64,000 bases of DNA from Pelosinus sp. UFO1 (GTDB lineage Bacteria > Bacillota > Negativicutes > DSM-13327). The stretch spans positions 2,323,693 through 2,387,692 of the forward strand of contig NZ_CP008852.1 in assembly GCF_000725345.1 (NCBI RefSeq), in the 5' to 3' direction. Positions 25,417 through 33,277 of this stretch are shown here, piece by piece (positions within the stretch are counted from its first letter, which is position 1; the number at the start of each line of letters is the position of its first letter). Both the position numbers and the translations under genes were made by a program. Under the pieces are notes generated by a model. It did no database searches. It was given only the letters and a program-made list of their open reading frames with translations, and had not been told where the DNA came from.

Positions 25417-26637
25417 TTAACATGATAAATTAAACTTCTCATGTAAGGCTGTAACGGCCAAGTGTACAAAAGATTTTTTTATTAAAACTGAAATTGATGT
25501 ATGTGAATCAACGGTCTGTAATATTGGAATATTATTAATAGATAATGCTTCTATAAAACTGGCCATAACACCTGGAACACCATTTATTCCGCCACCGACG
25601 ACGGAAACTTTAGCACAGTCAAGGGTTGTTTGCACATCACAACCAAATTCGCGAAGTTGAGCAGCGGCCTTATCAGCAAGTTCTTCTGCTACCGTAAACA
25701 TAATTTGACCAGGATGAACGTTAATCAAATCAACACTGATCCCATTGTTTGCCATAGATTTAAATATATTAAAACTTGCAATGTTATTCAAAGAATCATG
25801 TAAATTAACCTTAATTTGAGCGATATTAGCAAGATAAGTGACACCCGTAGCAACACGGTCATTGACATTTGACTCAGTGGTATCTTCTGGCACTATATTA
25901 GTTATCAGTGTACCAGGTTCATCTGAAAAGGTTGATTTTACAAGTAAGGGAATATTTTTTTGCATTGCAATTTCTACAGCCCTCGGATGAATGACTTTAG
26001 CTCCTTGATGTGCTAGCTGGCAAACCTCTCCATAGGAAATGCAGTCGAGTATTTTTGCAGTGCTGACAATTCGAGGATCTGCTGTCATGATACCATCTAC
26101 ATCAGTATAAATTTCTATCATTTCTGCATCGAGAGCTGATCCTAAAGCAGCTGCTGTAGTGTCACTCCCCCCTCTGCCCAAAGTAGTAAATTCATAATCA
26201 ATTGTTGCACCTTGGAAGCCACATACAACAGGAATTTTACCCATTCGTAATAAACTTAGTATTCGGGATGGATCTACTTTTAAAATTCTAGCATTGGTAA
26301 AATTATTATCGGTTATAATGCCGGCTTGCCCACCTGTAAGCATAATCGCATCAAGTCCTGCAGCTTGTAATGTTCCAGTCATAATAACAGCAGAAATCAT
26401 CTCGCCACAATATAAAATTTGATCGAGTTCACGGCTTGCAATATCTTTATATGCAGTGCGTGCCAGGTCAATCAGTGTATCAGTAGCGTAACTCTCTCCT
26501 TTTCTTCCCATAGCCGAAACGACTACTACAGGATTAAAACCTTTATCGTGGGCAGTTTTAATTTTTGCAACTACTAACTCTCTACACTCAGGAGTTGCAA
26601 CAGAGGTACCGCCAAATTTTTGAACTATTATCCCCAT
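25417..26637 (-). CDS. dapG: aspartate kinase (DapG type)
   Basis: A 406-residue aspartokinase, first step of the aspartate family pathway. The kinase start VQKFGGTSVATPE, TTLGRGGSDTTAAALG and the tandem C-terminal ACT domains (about 265-405; INLHDSL-like NIAQIKVNLHDSL, VSVVGGGINGVPGVMASF) are typical of the monofunctional diaminopimelate-regulated class. Its place next to asd and dapA matches B. subtilis dapG. ACT domains predict feedback by an end product; which one cannot be read from the sequence. Confidence 0.95.
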   Translation of the reverse strand: MGIIVQKFGGTSVATPECRELVVAKIKTAHDKGFNPVVVVSAMGRKGESYATDTLIDLARTAYKDIASRELDQILYCGEMISAVIMTGTLQAAGLDAIMLTGGQAGIITDNNFTNARILKVDPSRILSLLRMGKIPVVCGFQGATIDYEFTTLGRGGSDTTAAALGSALDAEMIEIYTDVDGIMTADPRIVSTAKILDCISYGEVCQLAHQGAKVIHPRAVEIAMQKNIPLLVKSTFSDEPGTLITNIVPEDTTESNVNDRVATGVTYLANIAQIKVNLHDSLNNIASFNIFKSMANNGISVDLINVHPGQIMFTVAEELADKAAAQLREFGCDVQTTLDCAKVSVVGGGINGVPGVMASFIEALSINNIPILQTVDSHTSISVLIKKSFVHLAVTALHEKFNLSC

Positions 26638-26646
26638 TATTTCACC

Positions 26647-27678
26647 TCAAAGTAAGTTATGTTCAATCATATACTCGGCGATCTGTAACGCATTTAAAGC
26701 AGCACCTTTACGTATTTGATCACCAACAACCCAAAGATTTAGACCATGTGGAACGGAATTATCTTTTCTAATTCGACCTACAAAAACTTCATTTTGATTG
26801 GAAGTAAATAAAGGCATTGGGTATACCATGTCTGCCGGATTATCTTGCAAAATAACTCCTGGGAAATTTGCTAAGAGTTCTTTAGCCTGATCGACTGAGA
26901 TTGTTTCTTCAAACTCAACGTTAATTGACTCTGAATGGCTACGATAAATAGGCACCCTTACAGTAGTTGCTGTAATACCTATCTTATAATCATTAAATAT
27001 TTTATGCGTTTCATGAACCATCTTCATTTCTTCTTTTGTATAATTATCTTCTACAAATACATCAATATGTGGAATGATATTAAAAGCAATTTGATAATGC
27101 TTAGGTAAGCTAGCACTAGGAAGAATATTAGCTTCTACAGGGCGATTTTCAACAACAGCTTGCACTTGATTTGACAACTCATCAATTGCTTCTTTACCTG
27201 CTCCAGATACTGCTTGATAAGTGGAAACGACAATTCTTTTAATTTTTGCTTGATCATAAAGGGGTTTTAGGGCCATGGCCATAATAATGGTAGAACAATT
27301 AGGATTTGCAATAATCCCTTTATGCTGTTGTATAGCTTCTGGATTAACTTCTGGCACAACCAATGGCACAGTAGGATCCATCCGAAAAGCACTAGAATTA
27401 TCAATCACTACTGCTCCACATTTTACTGCGGCAGGGGCAAATTTTGTACTAGCAGAACCACCGGCAAATAAGGCAATATCAATATTTTTAAAAGAGTCAT
27501 CAGTAGCTTCTTCTACGATATAATCTTTTCCCATGAAAGGAATGATTTTTCCAGCGGAACGTTTTGATGCAAGTAATTTTAGATTATCAAAAGGAAAATT
27601 ACGTTCTTCAATTAAATCTAGGAACTCTTGCCCTACTGCTCCAGTAGCTCCAAGTATTGCTACATTATATTTCTTCAT
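26647..27678 (-). CDS. asd: aspartate-semialdehyde dehydrogenase
   Basis: A 343-residue NADP-dependent enzyme that reduces aspartyl phosphate to the semialdehyde. The Rossmann start NVAILGATGAVGQEFL, the catalytic Cys in IANPNCSTI (about 130) and the late His region (RVPIYRSHSESINVEF) are visible. GGGGAG precedes the ATG at 27678. It lies 155 nt downstream of dapB and 9 nt upstream of dapG. Confidence 0.97.
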   Translation of the reverse strand: MKKYNVAILGATGAVGQEFLDLIEERNFPFDNLKLLASKRSAGKIIPFMGKDYIVEEATDDSFKNIDIALFAGGSASTKFAPAAVKCGAVVIDNSSAFRMDPTVPLVVPEVNPEAIQQHKGIIANPNCSTIIMAMALKPLYDQAKIKRIVVSTYQAVSGAGKEAIDELSNQVQAVVENRPVEANILPSASLPKHYQIAFNIIPHIDVFVEDNYTKEEMKMVHETHKIFNDYKIGITATTVRVPIYRSHSESINVEFEETISVDQAKELLANFPGVILQDNPADMVYPMPLFTSNQNEVFVGRIRKDNSVPHGLNLWVVGDQIRKGAALNALQIAEYMIEHNLL

Positions 27679-27833
27679 ACATATCGCTCCCCATTATTTT
27701 TTCTCGTAATATTATATATTCTTATTATATTCATTTTATTTACTATAGTTATTGCTTATGATGCCTGATTTAATGCAAAAGATGCTATGCTGTAAGTTTA
27801 TGATTATACTATTTATTAAGCTTGCCAATAAAC

Positions 27834-28628
27834 TTATTTTAAAATCTCTTCAAGTCCCAAAACCAAACCATTTGCTGTTAGTACATATTTACAAGCCAAT
27901 ACAACTCCTGGCATAAATGACTCACGGGATATGGAGTCATGACGAATCGTTAGTGTTTGACCAAGTCCACCAAAAATAACTTCTTGATGCGCTACATATC
28001 CAGGTAAACGCACACTATGCATTCTAATACCAGAAAAGTCTCCTCCTCTTGCACCAGGTAGCTTCTCGACTTCGTCTGGGTGTCCTTGTTGTAAATAACC
28101 ACGTTTTTTCGCAATTAATTCTGCTGTTTGCAAAGCAGTTCCAGAGGGTGCATCGAGCTTTTGATCGTGATGCAATTCAATGATTTCCACATGTGGAAAA
28201 AATTTAGCGGCATCTTGTGCCAATTTCATCATTAGAATAGCACCAATGGCAAAATTAGGGGCAATTAATGCATTCACTTTGGTTTTTTCACATAATTGAC
28301 TAATTTCTTCCAGGTTTTCTTCGGATAATCCAGTAGTTCCGACAACAGGGCAAACACCATTAGCAATTGCCATACGAATATTATTTAATACTACTTCTGG
28401 TCTTGTAAAGTCAACCATTACTTGTGGCTGTGTTTCATTAATTACAGTTTGCAGATTATTACCAACAATAATACCTGTTTTTTCTACGCCGATTAAATCA
28501 CCAATATCAATAAAATCCGATTTTGTATCTACAGCTCCTACGATACTTAATTGCGTATCGTTATGTATGGCTTTTAGTACCTCACGCCCCATTTTACCGT
28601 AAGCTCCACACACTATTACTCTAATCAT
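27834..28628 (-). CDS. dapB: 4-hydroxy-tetrahydrodipicolinate reductase
   Basis: A 264-residue DapB; ATG at 28628 is chosen because GGAGG lies 8 nt upstream. The N-terminal nucleotide fold (RVIVCGAYGKMGREVL) and the catalytic segment ELHHDQKLDAPSGTAL identify it. It reduces the product of DapA with NAD(P)H. It is the first gene after the lysine riboswitch. In B. subtilis dapB lies elsewhere, so its presence at the head of this operon is a lineage feature. Confidence 0.97.
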   Translation of the reverse strand: MIRVIVCGAYGKMGREVLKAIHNDTQLSIVGAVDTKSDFIDIGDLIGVEKTGIIVGNNLQTVINETQPQVMVDFTRPEVVLNNIRMAIANGVCPVVGTTGLSEENLEEISQLCEKTKVNALIAPNFAIGAILMMKLAQDAAKFFPHVEIIELHHDQKLDAPSGTALQTAELIAKKRGYLQQGHPDEVEKLPGARGGDFSGIRMHSVRLPGYVAHQEVIFGGLGQTLTIRHDSISRESFMPGVVLACKYVLTANGLVLGLEEILK

Positions 28629-28687
28629 ATTGCGCACCTCCTAATAGTAGCAATGTATTCATTGATTGTTATGAATGTTAATGTTGA

Positions 28688-28724
28688 GGTAAAAATAATA
28701 GCCGATGAGTATAATCTCATCGGC
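28688..28724 (-). terminator. terminator of the lysine riboswitch
   Basis: A perfect 9-bp stem GCCGATGAG / CTCATCGGC (28701-28724) followed on the minus strand by TATTATTTTTACC. It lies between aptamer and dapB, so it is the expression platform. Confidence 0.85.
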
Positions 28725-28784
28725 TGTCAATCGTACATTCAACAGTTATAAGGATAATGGGAAAACAAGCGTTTCCCCACGCCT

Positions 28785-28960
28785 TAGATAAGATAGCACT
28801 CCACTAAAAGGTTACTTTTAGTGACAGTCTTACACCTATTTGATGAAAGACCAGCACTGAAGACTTGGCATCTTCCGCACTTCGGCAAGCAACCCTTTTC
28901 TTTCAGATCATAGAGACCAATCTCCTTGAAAGTACTTTTGTTGTCTGCACCTCTATTCCA
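28785..28960 (-). promoter_or_regulatory. lysine riboswitch (L box) upstream of dapB
   Basis: On the minus strand the conserved L-box landmarks occur in order: ATAGAGGTGC, AGTACTTTCAAGGAG, GAAAGAAAAGGGTTGC, TTGCCGAAGTGC, GCTGGTCTTT, GACTGTCACT and TGGAGTGCTATC. The five-helix aptamer precedes a separate terminator. Lysine binding should favour termination and shut the dapB-asd-dapG-dapA operon. The edges of the aptamer are approximate. Confidence 0.92.
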
Positions 28961-28994
28961 TCCTGCGTAGGATGAAGTGTATTTAATTACATAC

Positions 28995-29024
28995 ATTGTA
29001 TAATAGTGATTATAGTAGTGTCAA
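28995..29024 (-). promoter_or_regulatory. SigmaA promoter of the lysine operon
   Basis: Minus strand TTGACA (29024-29019), 18-nt spacer, TACAAT (29000-28995), about 35 nt upstream of the aptamer. Confidence 0.75.
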
Positions 29025-29077
29025 TGCTTTTAAATAAAAAAGTAAAGTTTTAACAATCATTATATTGTAAGTCATAT

Positions 29078-29746
29078 TTATTTACTGTGATTTTCTACAT
29101 CTTTAGCGCCATTTTGTCGCAGTATTTGGGCTGCTGAGGTTACCTTAGTTGTATCTGTGCGAATAATAGCAAGAATGCTACCCTGAGCAACCTCTTGTTC
29201 ATATCGTTGACTCGCTTCAGCAGGAATTCCCCAGTCAATTAGCCCACCAGCGATGCCGCCTGCAATTGCTCCGCCTACTGCAGCCGTAATAGGGCCAACA
29301 GCAAGAATAGGCCCGATACCGGGAAGCAGTAAAGCTCCAGCACCCATGAGTAAGCCACCAATTCCACCTAACGTACCACCAGTCAATGTTCCATCAACAA
29401 TGTCATCATCATAAGTTTCATCTTGTGTTGTATTAGCATTTTGTTGTTTTTTTGATACAATGTTAATTTCTTCTGATGTAAAGCCTTGTTGGCGTAAAGT
29501 ATTCACTGCATTTTCAGCTCTACCCCTTGATTCAAATACTCCGATAATGGTTTGGTTTTGCTTTTTGTTCTGTTGATGGTTTTGTTTTTGGTTTGAATTT
29601 TGTGTATTTGTCATATTGGTTGTATTCATGTTTCCTACTGGCGCCTGTTGCATTGTATTAGCAGTAGTGTTTGTTGCAGCATAACTATTTACCACTGTGT
29701 CTGAACTTGCTTGGTTTGGTAATTGATTGCAATTCTGTTTTTCCAT
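29078..29746 (-). CDS. general stress protein with YflT/17M-like domain and glycine-zipper
   Basis: A 222-residue protein. ATG at 29746 is chosen by the AGGAGG 7 nt upstream; the frame is open for 12 more codons. An Asn/Gln/Thr-rich disordered N-terminus (1-about 65) is followed by the YflT/HSP17M-type domain (about 68-105; TIIGVFESRGRAENAVNTLRQQGFTSEEINIVSK), a glycine-zipper hydrophobic region (about 120-170; GGLLMGAGALLLPGIG) and a final beta-alpha motif (GSILAIIRTD). Proteins of this kind are SigmaB- or stress-induced; function unknown. A hairpin abuts its Shine-Dalgarno. Confidence 0.8.
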   Translation of the reverse strand: MEKQNCNQLPNQASSDTVVNSYAATNTTANTMQQAPVGNMNTTNMTNTQNSNQKQNHQQNKKQNQTIIGVFESRGRAENAVNTLRQQGFTSEEINIVSKKQQNANTTQDETYDDDIVDGTLTGGTLGGIGGLLMGAGALLLPGIGPILAVGPITAAVGGAIAGGIAGGLIDWGIPAEASQRYEQEVAQGSILAIIRTDTTKVTSAAQILRQNGAKDVENHSK

Positions 29747-29757
29747 GTGTAAACCTC

Positions 29758-29793
29758 CTAACATTAAATGCATTCCATGCAATTTAATGTTAG
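29758..29793 (-). promoter_or_regulatory. hairpin abutting the ribosome-binding site of the stress gene
   Basis: CTAACATTAAA (29758-29768) and TTTAATGTTAG (29783-29793) form an 11-bp stem, extended by TGCAT/ATGCA. On the minus strand its 3' arm ends with the first AG of AGGAGG, so the site is partly paired. It might be a terminator for ylmC or a translation control. Confidence 0.5.
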
Positions 29794-29810
29794 TTTATCC
29801 AGAGTACTTA

Positions 29811-30101
29811 TTAATATGTATTTTCTTGACGCTCCCGATTTAAATTGCTATATCGATCATAAGCATTATTTATATCTACAATAATTACTTCATCTCCAAT
29901 ACGCTTTATTGCCTGCCATGGAATTGTCGCAGTTTTACTATCGCTGAAAAAGTTAAATAGTCCATTTCGTTTTGGTAGCAAGATAGTATGTATTCTGCCT
30001 GATTTATAATCAAAATTTAATTCACATTCATCAATTATCCCTAGACGGGCTCCATCACCTAAATTGATAACTTCTTTACCTGATAACTCACTCAAGCGCA
30101 T
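29811..30101 (-). CDS. ylmC: YlmC/YmxH-family PRC-barrel protein
   Basis: A 96-residue protein with a single PRC-barrel-like domain (MRLSELSGKEVINLGDGARLG... IPWQAIKRIGDEVIIVD). ATG at 30101 is chosen by AGGGGTG upstream. The YlmC/YmxH family is found in spore formers and is annotated as sporulation protein; its mechanism is unknown. ymxH lies beside the M16 peptidase gene in B. subtilis, as nearly here. The gene ends near the stress gene and starts just after a membrane-protein gene. Confidence 0.88.
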   Translation of the reverse strand: MRLSELSGKEVINLGDGARLGIIDECELNFDYKSGRIHTILLPKRNGLFNFFSDSKTATIPWQAIKRIGDEVIIVDINNAYDRYSNLNRERQENTY

Positions 30102-30106
30102 TTTCT

Positions 30107-30430
30107 TCACCCCTTACTATTCTTATAAAATAATTTCACAAAGAACGGTTGAACAATGGATAAAGCAATCGATAGAAAAGCTATTGGATCTATGTAGAAA
30201 CCAAAAATCAATACTTTCTCTGGTACATCTAACTTTAGAAAAGATATAAGCATAACTAATGATAAATAGATACCACCAGAAACTGCGATTAATTCCTGCA
30301 GAGCCAATGATATTGGCGAAATTTTAATTTCATTACTAGCATTTATTTGGCGGTAATACTTCATGCGTTCTAATACTGAAACTAGTAAGCCCCCAGTAAA
30401 CAAAACAAGGAAAATTAACCAGGAATACAT
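30107..30430 (-). CDS. small membrane protein, unknown
   Basis: A 107-residue protein that I do not recognise. It has three predicted membrane helices: residues about 3-19, 43-66 and 75-97; the loops are short and the C-terminus is basic (KLFYKNSKG). A good site (GGAGGG) precedes the ATG at 30430. It sits 5 nt upstream of ylmC, so the two are likely cotranscribed. No catalytic motif is visible. Confidence 0.7.
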   Translation of the reverse strand: MYSWLIFLVLFTGGLLVSVLERMKYYRQINASNEIKISPISLALQELIAVSGGIYLSLVMLISFLKLDVPEKVLIFGFYIDPIAFLSIALSIVQPFFVKLFYKNSKG

Positions 30431-30494
30431 GATAGACCCTCCATATACCTTCTATCTTAAGAATATGATGAAAAAAACAATATTATGTTAAAAA

Positions 30495-30531
30495 TAGCTT
30501 AGTGAAAGTTATGTATACTTCCACTAAGCTA
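30495..30531 (-). terminator. terminator of dut
   Basis: A perfect 10-bp stem TAGCTTAGTG / CACTAAGCTA with a 17-nt loop, followed on the minus strand by TTTTTAACAT; 12 nt beyond the dut stop. Confidence 0.85.
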
Positions 30532-30542
30532 CTATAAAATCA

Positions 30543-30995
30543 CTAATTACCTGTACTGCCTAGGCCGCCTTTTCTGATTGAGAATATATCATGGTCATCT
30601 ATGTCGGTTAATAAATATTTATAGAAAATTCCTTGTGCAATTCGAGCACCTTTATTAATCACTATTTCTTGTAAATTGTGATTATAAATAGCAATAAAAA
30701 TGTGTCCTTCATTTTCACTATTGTTGTAGTAGTCAGCATCAATAATCCCTTGGCTATTTATTAAACTTAATTTGTTTTTTATTGATAGACCAGAACGAAT
30801 GTGTATGCCAAGGTATTCATCGGGCTGCATATAAGCTTTAATACCTGTAGGTACTAGACTAAGGGAGTTTGGATGTACTATTATATCTTCGGCGGCGGCT
30901 ATATCATAGCCTGCGCTATATTGTGTTTTTCGAGTAGGAATAATAATATCTTTATCTTTATAAGTAGAAATCAATTCAAAACCTCTTAACCTCAT
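30543..30995 (-). CDS. dut: dUTP diphosphatase
   Basis: A trimeric-type dUTPase, about 150 residues, that removes dUTP and makes dUMP. Motifs visible: GYDIAAAEDI (I), RSGLSIKN (II), INSQGIIDADYYNN (III), RIAQGIF (IV), and the Gly-rich C-terminal RKGGLGSTGN (V). Two adjacent ATG codons (30998 and 30995) follow GAGGAG; the second has better spacing. The start lies inside the 3' end of the M16 peptidase gene, so translation is coupled. B. subtilis does not have dut at this place. Confidence 0.92.
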   Translation of the reverse strand: MRLRGFELISTYKDKDIIIPTRKTQYSAGYDIAAAEDIIVHPNSLSLVPTGIKAYMQPDEYLGIHIRSGLSIKNKLSLINSQGIIDADYYNNSENEGHIFIAIYNHNLQEIVINKGARIAQGIFYKYLLTDIDDHDIFSIRKGGLGSTGN

Positions 30996-32229
30996 CATAT
31001 ATCTCCTCACTTATCGGTCCTAATGCTGTAAAACATAGAGTATTTGGATTAAACATTTGTTGTGTTATAGAGTGCACTTTCTCTAAAGAAACTTTATCAA
31101 TGTTAGTAACTACCTCATCCAGAGTAATATACTTTCCTAATGTAAGTTCCATCTTCCCAAGCCGCGACATACGGCTACTTGAGCTTTCAAGTGCTAATAA
31201 TAAATTACCTTTTAATTGTTCTTTCGTTTTGGTAAGCTCTCTAGCTGTAATGCCTTTATTCTTTAATTCAAAAATAGTTTGTCTCACTAATTCTACTACC
31301 TGGCATGCATTACTAGGACGTGTTCCAGCATAAATGGTAAATAGACCAGCATCGCTATAATTCGTCTGGTAAGAATAGATGGAGTAAGCAAGTCCCTTTT
31401 CTTCTCGAATCGTCTGAAATAATCGTGAACTGATACCTCCACCCAAAATATTATTTATTATGTGAAAGGTATAGATATCTGGTGATAACTGGGATACACT
31501 GCTAGTTCCTAAACAAAGATGTACTTGCTCGATCGCTTTGGATTGTATTGTCTGATTGGGTTTTAATTCTGGGACAGTTGGGTTACCTTGTTTTTTATTG
31601 CCTGCCATTTTTCCAAAGTAGTAGTTTGTTAACTCTACTAGCCTTTCGTGGGTCAAATTACCGGCGGCGGCAATAACAATATTATCAGGGGTATAGAAAT
31701 TTTGGTAATATTCAAGAAGAAGTGGCTTGTTAAAATTTTCAATAGAAGGTACAGTGCCGATAATATTACGCCCAAGGGCATGCCCTGCCCAGATATTATT
31801 ATGGTGAAGATCATGTACTAACTCATCGGGAGTATCTTCATACATATGGACTTCTTCTAAAACTACTTCTCTTTCACGGTTAATATCTTCCTGCTCAAAT
31901 TTAGATGATAAAAGCATATCGCTAAGAACATCCAGTGCAAGTTCTAGATGAGTATCGAGAACTTTTATATAATAGCAAGTATGTTCTTTATCGGTGAAAG
32001 CATTGATTTGTCCTCCAACTTCGTCCACCATTTCAGCAATGTCCTTTGCGGAACGGTTTTCAGTACCTTTGAAGATCATGTGCTCAATAAAATGAGAAAT
32101 GCCATGATTATGTTGTTGCTCAGATCGAGAGCCAGTTCCTATCCATATTCCTAAAGTAACTGATTTTACATAAGGAATGGCTTCAGAGACAACACGAATA
32201 TTATTTGGCAATGTTGATTTACGATACAT
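30976..32229 (-). CDS. mlpA: M16 family zinc peptidase (MlpA/YmxG)
   Basis: A 417-residue pitrilysin-like peptidase. The inverted zinc motif H-x-x-E-H (HFIEHMIFKGT at about 47-57) and the downstream Glu (REREVVLEEVHMYED) are complete, and the second M16 half is present (LVYSIYSYQ-like GLAYSIYSYQTNYSDAG). It matches B. subtilis MlpA in size and neighbours (pnp, ylxY). Cytosolic. The start at 32229 has AAGGAG upstream. The dut gene overlaps its end by about 20 nt. Confidence 0.93.
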   Translation of the reverse strand: MYRKSTLPNNIRVVSEAIPYVKSVTLGIWIGTGSRSEQQHNHGISHFIEHMIFKGTENRSAKDIAEMVDEVGGQINAFTDKEHTCYYIKVLDTHLELALDVLSDMLLSSKFEQEDINREREVVLEEVHMYEDTPDELVHDLHHNNIWAGHALGRNIIGTVPSIENFNKPLLLEYYQNFYTPDNIVIAAAGNLTHERLVELTNYYFGKMAGNKKQGNPTVPELKPNQTIQSKAIEQVHLCLGTSSVSQLSPDIYTFHIINNILGGGISSRLFQTIREEKGLAYSIYSYQTNYSDAGLFTIYAGTRPSNACQVVELVRQTIFELKNKGITARELTKTKEQLKGNLLLALESSSSRMSRLGKMELTLGKYITLDEVVTNIDKVSLEKVHSITQQMFNPNTLCFTALGPISEEIYDEVKRF

Positions 32230-32346
32230 ATACTACTCCTTTTGTTCTATATCTAATCATATAAACTAATTTCTATTGGTATCTGATAAATCCTTCTTGT
32301 TTACTAGGTAAGAACGGGAATAAAGATTTTATCGTATTATTTATAA

Positions 32347-32377
32347 AAAAAACAGAGATATAATATCTCTGTTTTTT
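32347..32377 (-). terminator. terminator of the amidase gene
   Basis: CAGAGATAT / ATATCTCTG arms inside A and T runs; minus strand ends in eight T. It lies about 28 nt past the amidase stop. Confidence 0.85.
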
Positions 32378-32404
32378 ACATAGTAAGCATTTGCTACAAA
32401 TTTA

Positions 32405-33253
32405 TTAATTCTTAAAAAATGCTACTGTACCATTAAAGATACCTTGTGCAATTTTACTACGATAGGAATCACTATTCAGTTGAGCCGCCTCTTCTTGATT
32501 TGAAACAAAACCCATTTCAACTAATGTACTTGGCATAGAAGTGTTGCGTAGCACATGGAAAGTAGCTGAGGAGGTTCCTTTATCAATTGCACCAGTTTCT
32601 TTGACAAGAGCTTTTTCTATTTCTGATGCTAGTGTAGAAGATTTTCCTGCAGGATAGAAAGCCATAGCTCCTTTAATATTACTATCGGGATTTTCATTAG
32701 AATGTATACTAATGAAAATATCAGCATGGTTATCTTCAGCCATCGTAACTCTAGCTGCCAACTCTTCCCCTAAAGAACTTCCTTCAGGGGCAACGGTTCG
32801 ATCTTTATCTCGAGTCATAATTACTTTAGCACCAGCTTGTACTAATTTATCACGTAATTTTAATGCTACTGCCAGATTATTATCAGACTCTCGCGTGTTA
32901 TTGGCTACTGCTCCAGGATTACTACCACCATGTCCAGGATCTACGACAATGATTTTATTTTTTAATGTTGTGTCGTTACTTGAACCCGACGGCACTGTTG
33001 TCGGCGATTTAGTATTATTACCATCAAAAATGTTAAATACGGGGCCAAGAATCTTTTTGAAGATTAAGTTAAACAATTGCCCAAATATGCCCCCACCACC
33101 AGTATTTGAACTATTTGAATCCGCTATCGTAGTTGCGGCTAGTGTATTTAGTATATTATCAGTTGATGCCGCATGGGTGATTGGAATAGGAATTATTATA
33201 TTAAATACAAGTAAAGATAGTATAATATAGGATAAAAATTTGTTTTTATTCAC
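32405..33253 (-). CDS. N-acetylmuramoyl-L-alanine amidase (Amidase_3)
   Basis: About 282 residues from a GTG at 33253, chosen because GGAGG lies 6 nt upstream. A signal peptide (about 1-28) and a low-complexity segment with GGGGIFGQLFNLIFKKILG (about 50-72) precede the amidase domain (about 105-280). Zinc ligands are in VVDPGHGGSNPGA, the Glu of GEELAARV, ISIHSNENP and the late catalytic Glu in LVEMGFVSNQEEA. It cleaves the amide between muramic acid and the peptide. It is followed by a terminator and preceded by a GH18 gene, suggesting spore cortex or wall turnover. Confidence 0.93.
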   Translation of the reverse strand: MNKNKFLSYIILSLLVFNIIIPIPITHAASTDNILNTLAATTIADSNSSNTGGGGIFGQLFNLIFKKILGPVFNIFDGNNTKSPTTVPSGSSNDTTLKNKIIVVDPGHGGSNPGAVANNTRESDNNLAVALKLRDKLVQAGAKVIMTRDKDRTVAPEGSSLGEELAARVTMAEDNHADIFISIHSNENPDSNIKGAMAFYPAGKSSTLASEIEKALVKETGAIDKGTSSATFHVLRNTSMPSTLVEMGFVSNQEEAAQLNSDSYRSKIAQGIFNGTVAFFKN

Positions 33254-33277
33254 TGGATACCTCCACAACAATATAAA

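Noticed and set aside
28784-28996. 70-codon open frame on the minus strand
   Set aside because: It lies entirely in the lysine riboswitch; the RNA motif order explains the sequence and there is no ribosome site.
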